A stretch of 64,000 bases of DNA from Kryptolebias marmoratus (taxonomy: Eukaryota; Chordata; Actinopteri; Cyprinodontiformes; Rivulidae). Below are positions 1 through 10,334 of this stretch, piece after piece. The stretch's first letter is position 1. The number at the start of each line of letters is the position of its first letter. Location: assembly GCF_001649575.2 (NCBI RefSeq), contig NC_051434.1, positions 14,457,850-14,521,849 on the forward strand. Direction: 5' to 3'. Position numbers and translations under genes: made by a program. Under the pieces are notes generated by a model that was given only the letters and a program-made list of their open reading frames with translations, was not told the DNA's origin and made no database searches.

Positions 1-43
1 TTTTGTCTCTCATGTCCATTAAAAATGTTGTCTTTCCTTGCAG

Positions 44-277
44 ACGCTAATGCAAACAGGGTATTTTGTGTCTTCATGGGGTAATTTATTGCTTCCATTT
101 TCGCTCAGTAAAAACATTGCACTGCTGTTAGTAAAAGTAAATGTGACCTGTAGCTCCAGCGTGGATACAGAATACTGTACTAACAAGCACACACGGGAGA
201 AGGTCATAAATGTTACAATAAAAACAGGTTGTAATTTGGCAGCAAAACAAGCTAGAAAGACAGAACTAACATATTAG
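44..277 (+). CDS. Possible 3'-terminal exon, unidentified
   Basis: A strong acceptor-like site (pyrimidine tract then TTGCAG, ending at base 43) is followed by about 78 codons without a stop, ending in TAG at 275-277. The reading has no recognised domain and the 5' part of any gene would lie outside the window. A GT-like donor at about 82 could end the exon earlier. No convincing AATAAA follows the stop closely. Chance open frames of this length occur elsewhere in the window, so this is only a candidate. Confidence 0.15.
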   Translation, partial: TLMQTGYFVSSWGNLLLPFSLSKNIALLLVKVNVTCSSSVDTEYCTNKHTREKVINVTIKTGCNLAAKQARKTELTY

Positions 278-721
278 GACAGATAATTATTATATAGCAA
301 TTATCCTATTACAATTAATATTACTTGAATCACTTTGCACACATAATAACAAGAACTTGAATATGTTTTCAGGCTTTCTTATGAATTATAGTACTAGAGC
401 CAGTCATAAAAATATCAGTTTCTGTACTGAGTGAGATGGTGACATAGCTGACACTTATGAGCGAGTAGGTGTGGCATAGAAGAGGGCACAGAAATAACTA
501 CAGACACTTCTGAGGAAGAGTAAAATCGAGGCTTTGCAAGCATAAGAAGAATGGGATAGAAGTAAATTGATGGAATTAATTTTCTTTTTCTTTTTTATTT
601 ATTTATTTTTGTCTGCATTTAATGTTAAAGTTGCCCCAAAGATGGTAAAAGAAACAGCTAAATTATATTAAAAAACAAAAACAAAAAAAACAAACAGCAA
701 CCCAGTTTTGCAAATGGCATT
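278..721. other. Unique AT-rich DNA, nothing recognised
   Basis: AT-rich sequence with short T and A runs near 585-610 and 670-690. I see no gene, known repeat or structured site. Confidence 0.4.
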
Positions 722-1275
722 CCTTAAAAGTTTAATAACTATATTAATATGACAGCTTTAGTTTGGAGAAATAGATATAAGGTCCGAACAGAACCATCGG
801 CTTACAGCTGGTCTGAGTGAGACCCAAAGTAGATTTCAGCCATCTAGTCTCAAAATTTAAAAGTATTTGTGTAAATTTTATTTTAGAAGCGTTGACATCA
901 CTGCCAATTTTGCATTACACAAAAACTTATATAATTTCATGGTTATTTTCAAACACAAATTATGTCAATAACAGCTAGCCATCACATTTCCTGTGCATCC
1001 TGGGGTATAAAAGGCAGGATGATATTCAATCCAAAATAACTGTAGTGTGCAAACAAATGTCAGTGCAAAGGTTTGTACAATGGCATTTGCAAGAACCACT
1101 ATTAAAATCTTTGAGATTGGAGTTGTAAATCCACTTTTGGCCAAACACAGACTAGCCATTAGCTTGTCAATATGGTCAGATCTAGTCTCTTGTATTCAAA
1201 CTAAGATTGTTCAAGGAGTCATTTTAACAAGTGAATGAAAACAAATTAAAAACAGGTAAATGTTCATTTCAAACA
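722..1275 (+). mobile_element. Family A element, diverged copy
   Basis: This copy shares blocks with the elements at 36087 and 40336. Its left arm includes the GGAGAAATAG word and a degraded form of the GACCAAAGTGGATTTC word. Its right arm includes TTTGAGATTGGAGT and GACTAGCCATTAGCTTGTCA, roughly the reverse complement of the left arm. The inverted arms and lack of coding capacity mark a non-autonomous DNA transposon. Its outer ends are too decayed to show the TTAA target clearly. Confidence 0.6.
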
Positions 1276-2139
1276 GAAAGTGTTGGAGGAGCAAAAACAA
1301 CCACAGGCTGCATCTGAGATGAACCTTTCCAAACAATATCTCATTTGCTTCTTTTCTTACAGTTACTGCTCGGTTACTGAAAATATTTTTAGATCATCTC
1401 ATTAAAAATGGCTGTACTCCAGGACTTCAAATGCTGGAAACTGCCCCATCCAAATGTCAGCTGCCCACCACAGATAATCTTTCCACTTCCTAATCATGCA
1501 TACATTCTCTTTCATCCTTAATTTGCACACTAGTATCATCCACACTAGTCAGATCATTTTTCTTGTCCAGAAAAAGTCACACCATCATCCCACATAGAAC
1601 ATAGAAACTTTACATTTCTTGTTCTTAGGCCTTTATTCAGTCTACCGACTCTGACCTGATGTTTGGTTTAAAATACAATTTTACTGAAAAAAAAAGAAAA
1701 CAAAAATAACTGTCTTTATCATGATAGAAACATTACATAGACATTTTTCCCTGAGAATAATGCGTTCAACTTCTGGGATTCTGTATTTAGCTGATTCTTT
1801 CCCCTTCCTTTTATTCTAATTCATATTAATCATATAATGATCGTCTTTTCTGGTCTCAGTTGCTTGCTAAATTCCAAGATCCTTAGATTTTCTAGTGCAC
1901 AAAATTCAGACATAATTTAAAAAATGAACAAATAAACGATATCTACAGTAAAACACAGAATTTTGAGTAAATAAATATGTGCTTTGATTTCACAAATATG
2001 AGATTTCCTCAACAATCATAACTGTTTACTTTTTGGTCTTTGAAACCACAATATTAAATGTGTGACCCCACATACCTATTGCGCAATCCAGGTTTACCTT
2101 GACCTAACGTCTGTTAAAAATGAAAGTTCAGTTTTTCTG
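1276..2139. other. Unique AT-rich DNA, nothing recognised
   Basis: No exon, repeat family or strong secondary structure was seen on either strand. Confidence 0.4.
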
Positions 2140-2520
2140 GTACCACTAAGTAAAAATAAATTAGGTGTGAGGTTAACTGGTCACTGAAGGGCCCAAACGC
2201 AGACAAGCAGGAGGCAGGTGGATGAAGATCAAAGCTCAAACCTGTAATAATATGACAGAAACTATGAGCACCAGGAACTCGGAGTAGGATCTGACCAAGG
2301 CTGAAGAAAAACCAAGAAGTATTTATACAGGGAGGGACAATTAGTGAGTGACCACAGGTGTGCTGATTACAACTGCAATACAGGTAATGTGTGAGGACCT
2401 GGGAACAAGGATAAAGGACAGGACATCTAGTGGCAATTAACATACAACAAACAGAAAACTAAAACATAACTAAGTAACAGAAATGCTCAAACTGATAATA
2501 ATCAAAATAAACCCAAAAGT
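2140..2520. repeat. Dispersed repeat, unclassified (family C type)
   Basis: A purine-rich block with phrases such as GTGACCACAGGTGTG and AGGACAGGACATCTAGTGG, ending in an A-rich tail with AAACTAAAACATAAC. The same style (polar leader, ACAGGTG motif, A-rich tail) recurs at 17745-18260 and 59990-60420, and I know this general sequence as high-copy in spiny-rayed fishes. I cannot assign a transposon class. No terminal repeats are visible. Confidence 0.45.
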
Positions 2521-3336
2521 ATTTTCAGAATACCCAACAAAAGAACAGGAATAAACACAGACTCTGGCAGTTGTTTGAATTTAGCTTAAATACAACATAA
2601 CATGTTGCCAAGTAATTTACTTTTGTAAGCTTGCACATACTGTATGTCCAATATCATAAATAAGTACTGTTTGCTCAGAAGAATATTTCTGTTTGGCTTC
2701 TCCACTGTACTGTAAGTTCTTTACTGGCTTCAGAATCAATTGACAGTAAAAGGAGCTCACTATGGGGGGAATACAACAGTGACAATATTGTATGTATCGT
2801 TTTCTCTGCAGTTTGGTCTTATGACAATCATGTGATTCTGTTGAATTTGCTGTGTTCGTAGTTGATGTATGTGGGGAGCAAGCCTTCCCAAATGCATTAA
2901 TACCATAACCAGTTCCAGATGGCTGGAACATCTTGTTTCCCTTTCTGTGACTGTCTTAATGCTTTATTGATTGCTGTAGTCCAGGGAACAAAAGCGTGCA
3001 TGCAATACTGTTGAATCCTTTCACATATGCTTACACACATGTTCCTGCATCGCACACTCTACCATCGCCACACTCTCCCAGCCGTAAACTCACATTCCAT
3101 TTTTCAAGGTGTGCTGGATTGATTATGTCATGGGCTGATCGGGCATGTCTTTTGTTCATTCTTACTGAAAGAATGGCAGTGCATGCCAGGAAAAGAGATC
3201 AGACGTGCACACAATGTAAACAGAAATGCCATTCTGTTTATGTATTTAGTAACAAATCACAAGCAAATATGATAACCATCTTGGAGAGCATTTCCATAAA
3301 TGATAAGCTGGATGACCAAGGGCGTAGTCTTCTTTT
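2521..3336. other. Unique DNA, nothing recognised
   Basis: Open frames on both strands (for example 2996-3346 plus and 2617-2931 minus) show no domain, no convincing exon signals and no homology I recognise. Confidence 0.35.
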
Positions 3337-3475
3337 TCTCCTTTAGAAACTCCTAGACCAACAGGTATGAAGTGCTTTGTTGGGATATATGAAACTATAA
3401 GGTCTTTTAGACATGATGAGGTTTGGCCATTAAGAGCTTTAGAAGTCAGAAATTTAAATTCAAATCTGCAGGTAA
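3337..3475 (+). repeat. Family D dispersed repeat, internal fragment
   Basis: The order of words (GGTATGAAGTGCTTTG, an ATATGAAACTATAAGGTC word, AGCTTTAGAAGTCAG, AATTTAAATTCAAATCTG) matches the inner part of a long interspersed repeat common in spiny-rayed fishes. The outer part of that repeat is seen at 29641-29990. The assignment is from memory of the family. Confidence 0.4.
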
Positions 3476-4439
3476 ATTAAACATACTGTTAATTTAAAAA
3501 CTAACTGGACTATAGTGTTTTGAATTTATGATCTGTCATATTTTAAGTGTTTGAGTAGCTAGACTTTATGGTTCTCAGGGTGATATGCTTTCACCCAGCT
3601 GTTAAATGATTTGTTTCACAGAGTCAGGAAAAGGATCACAACACAAATTATAATTCATAACAAGACATTTATGTCACTCCCACTTGGTTGGCTCTCTTTT
3701 TAACTTGGACTGTTTCTCATCTTAACAACTTTTGTTATAAATTGCATCCAAATAATCAGCAGGGCTGCTAATTTCCAGAAGTTTAATTTTGGCTCACAGC
3801 AGCTGTTTAATTTTTTTGTCTCTGCAATATAGCCATGATGAAATATTGCTTGAAGTCATGCCAGGCCTGGGGCTAAGAAAAATGCCACACCATAAAATCT
3901 GCTCGCATTTGACACCTACGCGGACCCCTTAAGGCACTGATAAAGTATTGTATATGCAGAGAATAAAATACTGCAGGAGATATTGTCCATTTGATAGCAG
4001 ATCCTTGTGGCTATTCCTCTTTTTTAATAATTTCTTACTTATACTACCTAAGCAACAGAGGTGTTCTGTGTCTGGGGGGCTTCAGCATTCTCTCCTAATA
4101 TTAAATTTTTCCACTTTGTGGACCACAACATGTTCCACAAATCAATTAACATAGAGGTTGAAGTTTTATTCAATAGGCCTTGGAATTCGACGTTCACTAT
4201 TAAATAAATGGAGGCCACATGAAACAAGTGTTTGTGTTTGTGCCCAACTGTTGGAAATCATGGGAAAGACAATAATTACACAAAAGCAAAATATAAACCT
4301 CTAACACCTGAACAAAAGCAACATGGGTGACAGTGGGGTAAAGCAAGGCATGATGGACTGGCTTGTGTTAGATGAAGGTTACATCAGGTAAATCACAAAT
4401 CCACCCTTTTCATTTGATCTATTGATTAAATAGGCCAAT
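3476..4439. other. Unique AT-rich DNA, nothing recognised
   Basis: No supported gene or repeat. Weak open frames only. Confidence 0.35.
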
Positions 4440-4842
4440 AAGAACTTACATGCAATCTTATGGGGATTTGCAAGCACAAATAGCAGCTGCAGCAAGCTGT
4501 AGCTCTTCTTTTGCAGCCTGGGGCACCTCTGGCAAAAATAAAATAAACATTTCTATCTGAATAACCATGTAATGCAAAACTGACAGTGCCGTAAAATAAT
4601 ATAAACTAGTGTTTGCATGAATCACTATGAATCTTTTTGAGATTGGAGTTATTTTGGAGATGCCAGCAATCCACTTCAATTTATTTTTGTTTGGACTAGC
4701 TGTTAGTTCATCAATCCTCCAATCTGTAAAAAAAAAACATTTCTCCAAAATGAGGCTGATCAAATAAACCATCTACAACAGATAAAATATTAGTTCATAA
4801 CATTGCCACAGAAGCATATGTCAAAAATTCTGAACTACCACT
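4440..4842 (+). mobile_element. Family A element, 5'-truncated copy
   Basis: The right half of family A is present: the TTTGAGATTGGAGT word near 4640, GGACTAGCTGTTAGTTCATC near 4695, and an end reading TCTGAACTACCACTTTAA followed by AG. The terminal TTAA is at 4843-4846. The part left of about 4440 has no match, so this copy is truncated. Confidence 0.65.
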
Positions 4843-5204
4843 TTAAAGGGATGTTTCTGATTGCCACTCAGTTGTTTTTGTTAATTTTCTTCTCTAAGTA
4901 CAGTATTGTACTTAGAGACAGTATTGTTGTCCAACAAAATCAATACTACTGTCGCCTCCCATTAATACAATCATTAATAAAATCTTAGCAGATAATTTGG
5001 TTGTAACAATCATGCACCTTGTGGTGAAATTCATATTTATTTGTAAATATGAAACTTAATAAAGTGCTGAAAAAGGGATATTGTGTAGACTGCATTGCGA
5101 GTCATGTTTCTCAGCTAGCAACACAATAATCAAAGTAATTACTTTGTAGAAGCAGTGAACAGTATCTGATTGTTTACTTTTAAAATTTAAAGCATTACTT
5201 GAAT

Positions 5205-5515
5205 CAATGCTTATCACCAACTGTCTTCAGTGCCAGAGTGTCAAAACTGAGCTCATCTTATGTTTATAACAGAGTTACAACTGGTTTGGTCAGATAATGA
5301 AAACACCATCATGTGCATTAATGAGCAACAATGAGAGATCTCATGTGACCTAATTAGGACTTGGAATATGTGTTACAAATTCCTCTTAGCTACTACCATG
5401 CCAAATTTTAGTTCAATAGCTGTAAAAACGACTGTGTTATAGCTACTTTTGTCTTTGAAAAGTTTGATCAGCTGTGACTGCCTTCTTGAACTGTGCTGAC
5501 TCCATCATCACAGAC
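5205..5515 (+). repeat. Family B dispersed repeat
   Basis: The string TAGCTACTACCATGCC, then a spaced GCTGTGACTGCCTTCTTGAA and TGCTGACTCC, matches the order of blocks at 38630-38990 and 45010-45300. The copy runs into a microsatellite. No coding capacity. The family resembles 3' regions of old fish retroelements but I cannot assign a class. Confidence 0.5.
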
Positions 5516-5521
5516 AAACAG

Positions 5522-5534
5522 CCCCCCCCCNCCC

Positions 5535-5573
<39 letters not shown>

Positions 5574-5578
5574 ACATA
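5522..5578 (+). repeat. Poly(C) plus (CA)n microsatellite with an N
   Basis: A run of about 15 C (5522-5536) containing the only ambiguous base that I noticed (N at 5531) is followed by about 15 CA units and then imperfect CA. The N most likely marks a homopolymer sequencing or assembly problem. Confidence 0.95.
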
Positions 5579-5579
5579 C

Positions 5580-8254
5580 AGGCAATGGCATTATTGTCCA
5601 CTGTTCATGGTGGCGGGTGATCGATAATGTTTTGCAGTACTGACTGTGACAACATCAAAGACACAAAAGTTGACTTTTGAAGGTAAAATTCAGCTGCCTG
5701 TCAGTTGTCCAAACCATCCAAATTCATGAGAAGTCTGAGGGAGCTGTTTATCAGTGGGTAAATAGGTCAATGATTCAAACTCCAGCCAACTGATGTGAAG
5801 CGAACATGGGCATAACAATGAACCCCACACTGACCCTGATAAGCTAGAGGAAGAAGACAAAACAAGAAGTGTGTGAAGGGGTGAATAAGTAACACAATAT
5901 AAAGTGCTACTGGTTCTAAATGAGGTCAAATGTGCTATACAAGCGCTTTACTTAACATGCAGATGGTTCGAGAGTACAACTTATTCAAATAGACTACAGA
6001 TGTGCAAGAGCATTACCATTTTGAATGCAAATTAAATAATTATGTTGCTCTGAGAATTATTCATTATCTTTACTGATGAACTAGTTGATTTGAACTGCTG
6101 CATTCTCTGACCTCTTAGAGTCAATTAAACTGCTGTTTATATTCAAGTGCAATGGTAATAGTAGTACAGTTAAATAATAACTACAAAATCAAACTGCATA
6201 TCAAGTATGCTCCTTTTATATTTTGAGTACATTATTCTGGTAACACATTACAAACGGTACTTTGTTATAGCAGAGATGAATGTATGATTGTTTAACACGT
6301 TTGCCAAGTTTTGTAGTATTTTGTTAATTGGGGAACAACTGTACTCTAAAACAGAGATGCTCCCCATTTTTAACAGAAGTGTTGTCTTCCTTTGGTTTTC
6401 TTCATCAACACTGCTCAAATACAGACAACTATGTGTACTGTCCCATTTAGGTTTGAGCAAATAGTGTTGCCAAAATCACTGAAATAAGAGTGCAATAAAA
6501 TGGCCACCAACTGCACTATAGGCAAGATTTTTGGCCGTCATTTTCTTAGGTGCTAAGTGCATTACTCTGTACTGTTTACATGTCAAAGCCTCACATTGTT
6601 AACCCCTTGTATGTGCTGTATACTGAGTCATCAGTTTAGAAATGCATAGAAATTGCCTTATTTTACACAAGCCTCCCACCAAGCCTTAGCAGGGGCAAAA
6701 TGCTGACCCGGCACACTAACACCGCAGTAATAAAATTAACAACTGCTGTTACAGTTCTACCCAGACCGGTATCTATCTGCACTTTAAGTACTCTCCAAAT
6801 CAACTCCAATAACTATAACAATTGATGGTAAAAATTGGGCTCCTTTGCTGAGGCTTTTTTTTTTTTCTCTGATCTTTATCATCTGTTTCCATGCTGGCAG
6901 TATCTATGGATGCCGAGGTAGTTTCTCTAAAAATGGTGACACACATTTTTGTCTCCTTAGCGTAGATTGCATTTTGGCTGCTATTCTAGTGTATCCGTTT
7001 CAGTGGCCCAAACATTTTCTTTTTGTTCTGAGGTTTTTCAATTAAAACATAATCTGGTAAGAAGATATTGTTACCTGGAAAACACATAATTATTTTAAAT
7101 GTGAAACTGAGTCAGCATTGGTTGAAACTCTTAACTTTTATTCTAAACTACTGAAAGGTTGACACAAGAGAATGTGATAATTTTGATTATTTAAACTCAT
7201 TTAACCAGTGGATTTGGGTGATTTATCTATAAAGAAATTTCTGTCGCAATGTTCATGTTTTTGCCTTTACAGCTGTATTGCATGAGGTGGTCTTAATGCA
7301 AAGGTTGTGTTCTTCCACTCAGCATGTCACACTTGACTACATTTTGCTATTGGCAAATAATGAAAAAAAAAATCCCCAAACCACAATATCTTAGTGCTTC
7401 CGTGCTGTTTTTTTCTTTCCCACAATCTGGTGAGCAACATGTGTTCTAGTCCCTGCGTGATGCAATTTTTGGTACTACCAATTGCTAATACCACAAGACC
7501 AGCTGGGGTATAAAATGCTTAGAGGTAAAAGGATAAAAAGATGAGCACAGTGACAAAACAGTGTTTCTTATAGTTACACATAAAGGTCTATTGAAGGATG
7601 GCTGTACTTGTGAAACAGTGCCTGACTGCTTTGAGAGAATGTCAGCCTGCTGTATGCAATTCTGCTGACAGCTCAGGATCTTTCTAATAAGTGGCTTCCT
7701 TGTTTGGCACATGCAGAGAAAGGGTGTAGGGAGAAAGGAAAATGACTTTCTCACCTCGCTAACCTACTGAATTTCACTCCTCGTTGACGCTTGACTGCTC
7801 ACCGGGGTGCTCTATTGCACACATTCATGCCACAATGTATGAGATTTAATAGGAATTGCCTGCATATGTCTTTACTGCGTGTCAGATTAAAACCTAATGT
7901 CTGACTCATGCAGCATTATCTCTTATTTCCCTAAATAATGACCATTAAAGGGCCAATAAGTAAAGTTTTTACAGCCTCATTGAACAAAATGGCCTACATA
8001 TATCTGTGAAGGCTGATTAGAATGTTCAAATAAAAAGACATTAAATAAATTATAATTATTAAGCTGAGACAATTATGAGGCGGAAATTCAAGAGGCAGAT
8101 ATCTATATGTTTTGGTATATACAGAATAATGGGAAGTAGCTCTGAAAAGAGCCACAATTTTCCTTTCTTGACATTTTTCTTGCGTAAACTGCAATCGAAA
8201 TACAATGTATAAGAGGCAAGCAATGTCAATTTTCTCACCAAAGCAAATTTTAAA
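5580..8254. other. Mostly unique AT-rich DNA
   Basis: No supported exon. A quieter block at about 7760-7940, less rich in A/T runs, could be conserved noncoding DNA. A poly(T) of about 13 lies near 6856. The rest shows no recognisable repeat. Confidence 0.35.
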
Positions 8255-8345
8255 TAGGTAGGTAGGTAGGTAGGTAGGTACGTTTATTTATATAGCACTT
8301 TTCAGCACAAGCCAACTCAAAGTGCTTTATTTGAGTAGACATTAT
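8255..8345 (+). repeat. (TAGG)n joined to a retroposon-like tail
   Basis: About six TAGG units (8255-8280) run directly into TTTATTTATATAGCACTTTT and a later CAAAGTGCTTTA, a pair of words common at the end of many fish interspersed repeats. The tetranucleotide next to that end fits an old retroposon tail. Confidence 0.5.
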
Positions 8346-8544
8346 TTAAATATACATAAAGAATGTGGTTTGTAACAAAATTTAAAGAAAAATAAAAGTA
8401 ATTGTATTAAAAAAACAAACAATAAAAACAGTGTGAAATCAGTATATAAAATAGTTGTTTTTTTGTTAAAAGAAACAAAAAAGCATTAAATAGCCCCCCT
8501 CGAAGGTTTGCGTAACGTCTGCCGCCTTTAATGCTGAAGTTTTA

Positions 8545-8650
8545 AGTGAAGATTTTGCACAATCTGTTATCACTCAAAGTGTTGGGGATGACTCTCATCT
8601 ACTATCACACCAGATTATTAGGTTATGACTGTGCACTGGAAGCTATGAGC
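8545..8650 (+). repeat. Family B fragment
   Basis: GGATGACTCTCATCTACTAT and the preceding AATCTGTTATCACTCAAAG match the start of family B as seen at 38650-38720. Only this part is present. Confidence 0.45.
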
Positions 8651-9039
8651 AGTTTGTAATGTTGACAGGTGTTTTTTTTTAATGTTTAATTTTTTTGTCA
8701 TTGCAACTGTAAATCTAATTTTTTCTCTATTTTTGTGCTTAAATCCTCTGATATTTACAAACAACTAGTTGTCTATCATTCCTCCCTTGTTTTTCATTGT
8801 CACTTACTTACATTTTTGATAGAAACTCCTATAGAAGATAAATTATTTACTAGTCTCTAAAAACCTCAGAAGACAGAAATTCAAGGCTCGATCATTGAAC
8901 TCAGTTTTCATGCAAAGTAGTGGGTGATATGCATTCCCTCAAGAAATGCCAGCTTCATTTTCTCTTTTAATTTCTGCATCTGGTCTCTCACTTAAAAAAT
9001 GATGTTCTGTAAAAACAAAAAAGTATCATCAGTGCCCAC

Positions 9040-9400
9040 ACCCCTATGTGATTCTCATTTCCAGTTTTGGAAGTTACTGCCCTTACTGTATCCTTCAAGG
9101 GTGTGAGCCTCACTGTACGAACTTCGAAATGAAAAGAAGAACAACAATTATTGCGTATGCAAATCTGCAACCCTGAGACCAATGCCTTTGTTCCTTGAAT
9201 CTGGTTGTCACTAGTTTTAATTAGCCAACTCCCTTTAGTGGAAGTCCTTATCAACGGCACAATAGAAACATATGAGGGGACGAACAAGCTAACAAGGGCC
9301 TTTAATCAATGGCTGCCACACAGGCACCAGGCAGTGTTTAGCAAAACCCTGCTCACATTAGCTGCCTTCATTGTTGGTATAATACTTCAATATAAAAGTG
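9040..9400. other. Candidate conserved noncoding element
   Basis: The block lacks simple repeats and transposon words. It packs an octamer-like ATGCAAAT, two SOX-like words (ACAATTATTG, CCTTTGTTCC), a TTTTAATTAGCC homeodomain-type word and a CCTTTAATCAATGG word within about 200 bases. Both strands stay open (plus 9205-9417, minus 8988-9287), but splice sites are unconvincing. Being an enhancer is inference. Confidence 0.3.
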
Positions 9401-10011
9401 CGTGTATCTGTATTTGACTTTTATTTGTTCTTTTGTTGTTTGGGTATACTGTTTTCTGTGCTTGAATTCTCTTGCAGTTTACTAAGAGAACAGTGAGGAC
9501 GATTTTCTTGATGCTTCGTAATGAGACAAAAGTAAGATCACTCAAAAGGCATGTTTTTATGGGACAGAGGCAACTCAACATTGAAATATTGTGACGTTTT
9601 ATTGGAAGTTACAGCTAACCCCTTGACAGATAAACCTGCAATGTGCCTTGCAAATACCCCCATGCCAAGATCCCATCGGTTGGAACCTTTCTGCAGCTCA
9701 TTTGATTCTCAGTGTGGAGTCCAATTAGGCCTTGGCTCAAATCAAAGATCCTCCCTGTATCAGACTTCCTTAATCTTTGAAAGTCCACTCCCACTCAGAG
9801 GCAAGGTGATTGATTTGTATTTAGGGTCTTCTTGTTTTGTTTTTTTTTTCCCACCCTCACAATGGAAAGAAGATCTTCATTCCCAAAAGATGTGATTGTA
9901 TTTCTGTCCCACCTTCTAAGCTTTTAGATGCTCTAATTTTCTTCTACCTGCTTGTGTGTGCTTTTGTGGAAAGTAGTTACAGTTTTTTTTTTCCAATTGT
10001 TATTCAATAAC

Positions 10012-10095
10012 CTTCACCGATATCAATCTGTGACAGCAAATGCGTCGAGATCTACAATAGCTATGTCTCCACTCTATTAGTCCATATCGGTGAAG
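10012..10095. repeat. 12-bp perfect inverted repeat with 60-base loop
   Basis: CTTCACCGATAT at 10012-10023 is matched by ATATCGGTGAAG at 10084-10095. The loop holds a near-palindrome around GAGATCTAC. A GT microsatellite follows at 10101. Confidence 0.75.
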
Positions 10096-10100
10096 TAGAT

Positions 10101-10334
10101 GTGTGTGTGTGTGCATGTGTGTGTGTAGGCTTTGGACCAGACTGATGTGTTTGTCTCTCTTTGTTGTTTTCCATCCTTTGTTTCATGCTGTTGTTTGGAT
10201 AGCATGGACTAGCTGGAGATTGGAATAAATGGGGCTTTTAGGAGACATCCGTTATATGCTGACACAAAGCCATTATAAAATGAACAACTCCATGTGTGTC
10301 TCTGGTTGTTCGTGTGTGTGCGTGTGTGTGCGTG
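10101..10334 (+). repeat. (GT)n microsatellites
   Basis: An imperfect GT tract occupies 10101-10126 and a second, interrupted by CG, occupies 10312-10334. Open frames across them are low-complexity artefacts. Confidence 0.85.
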
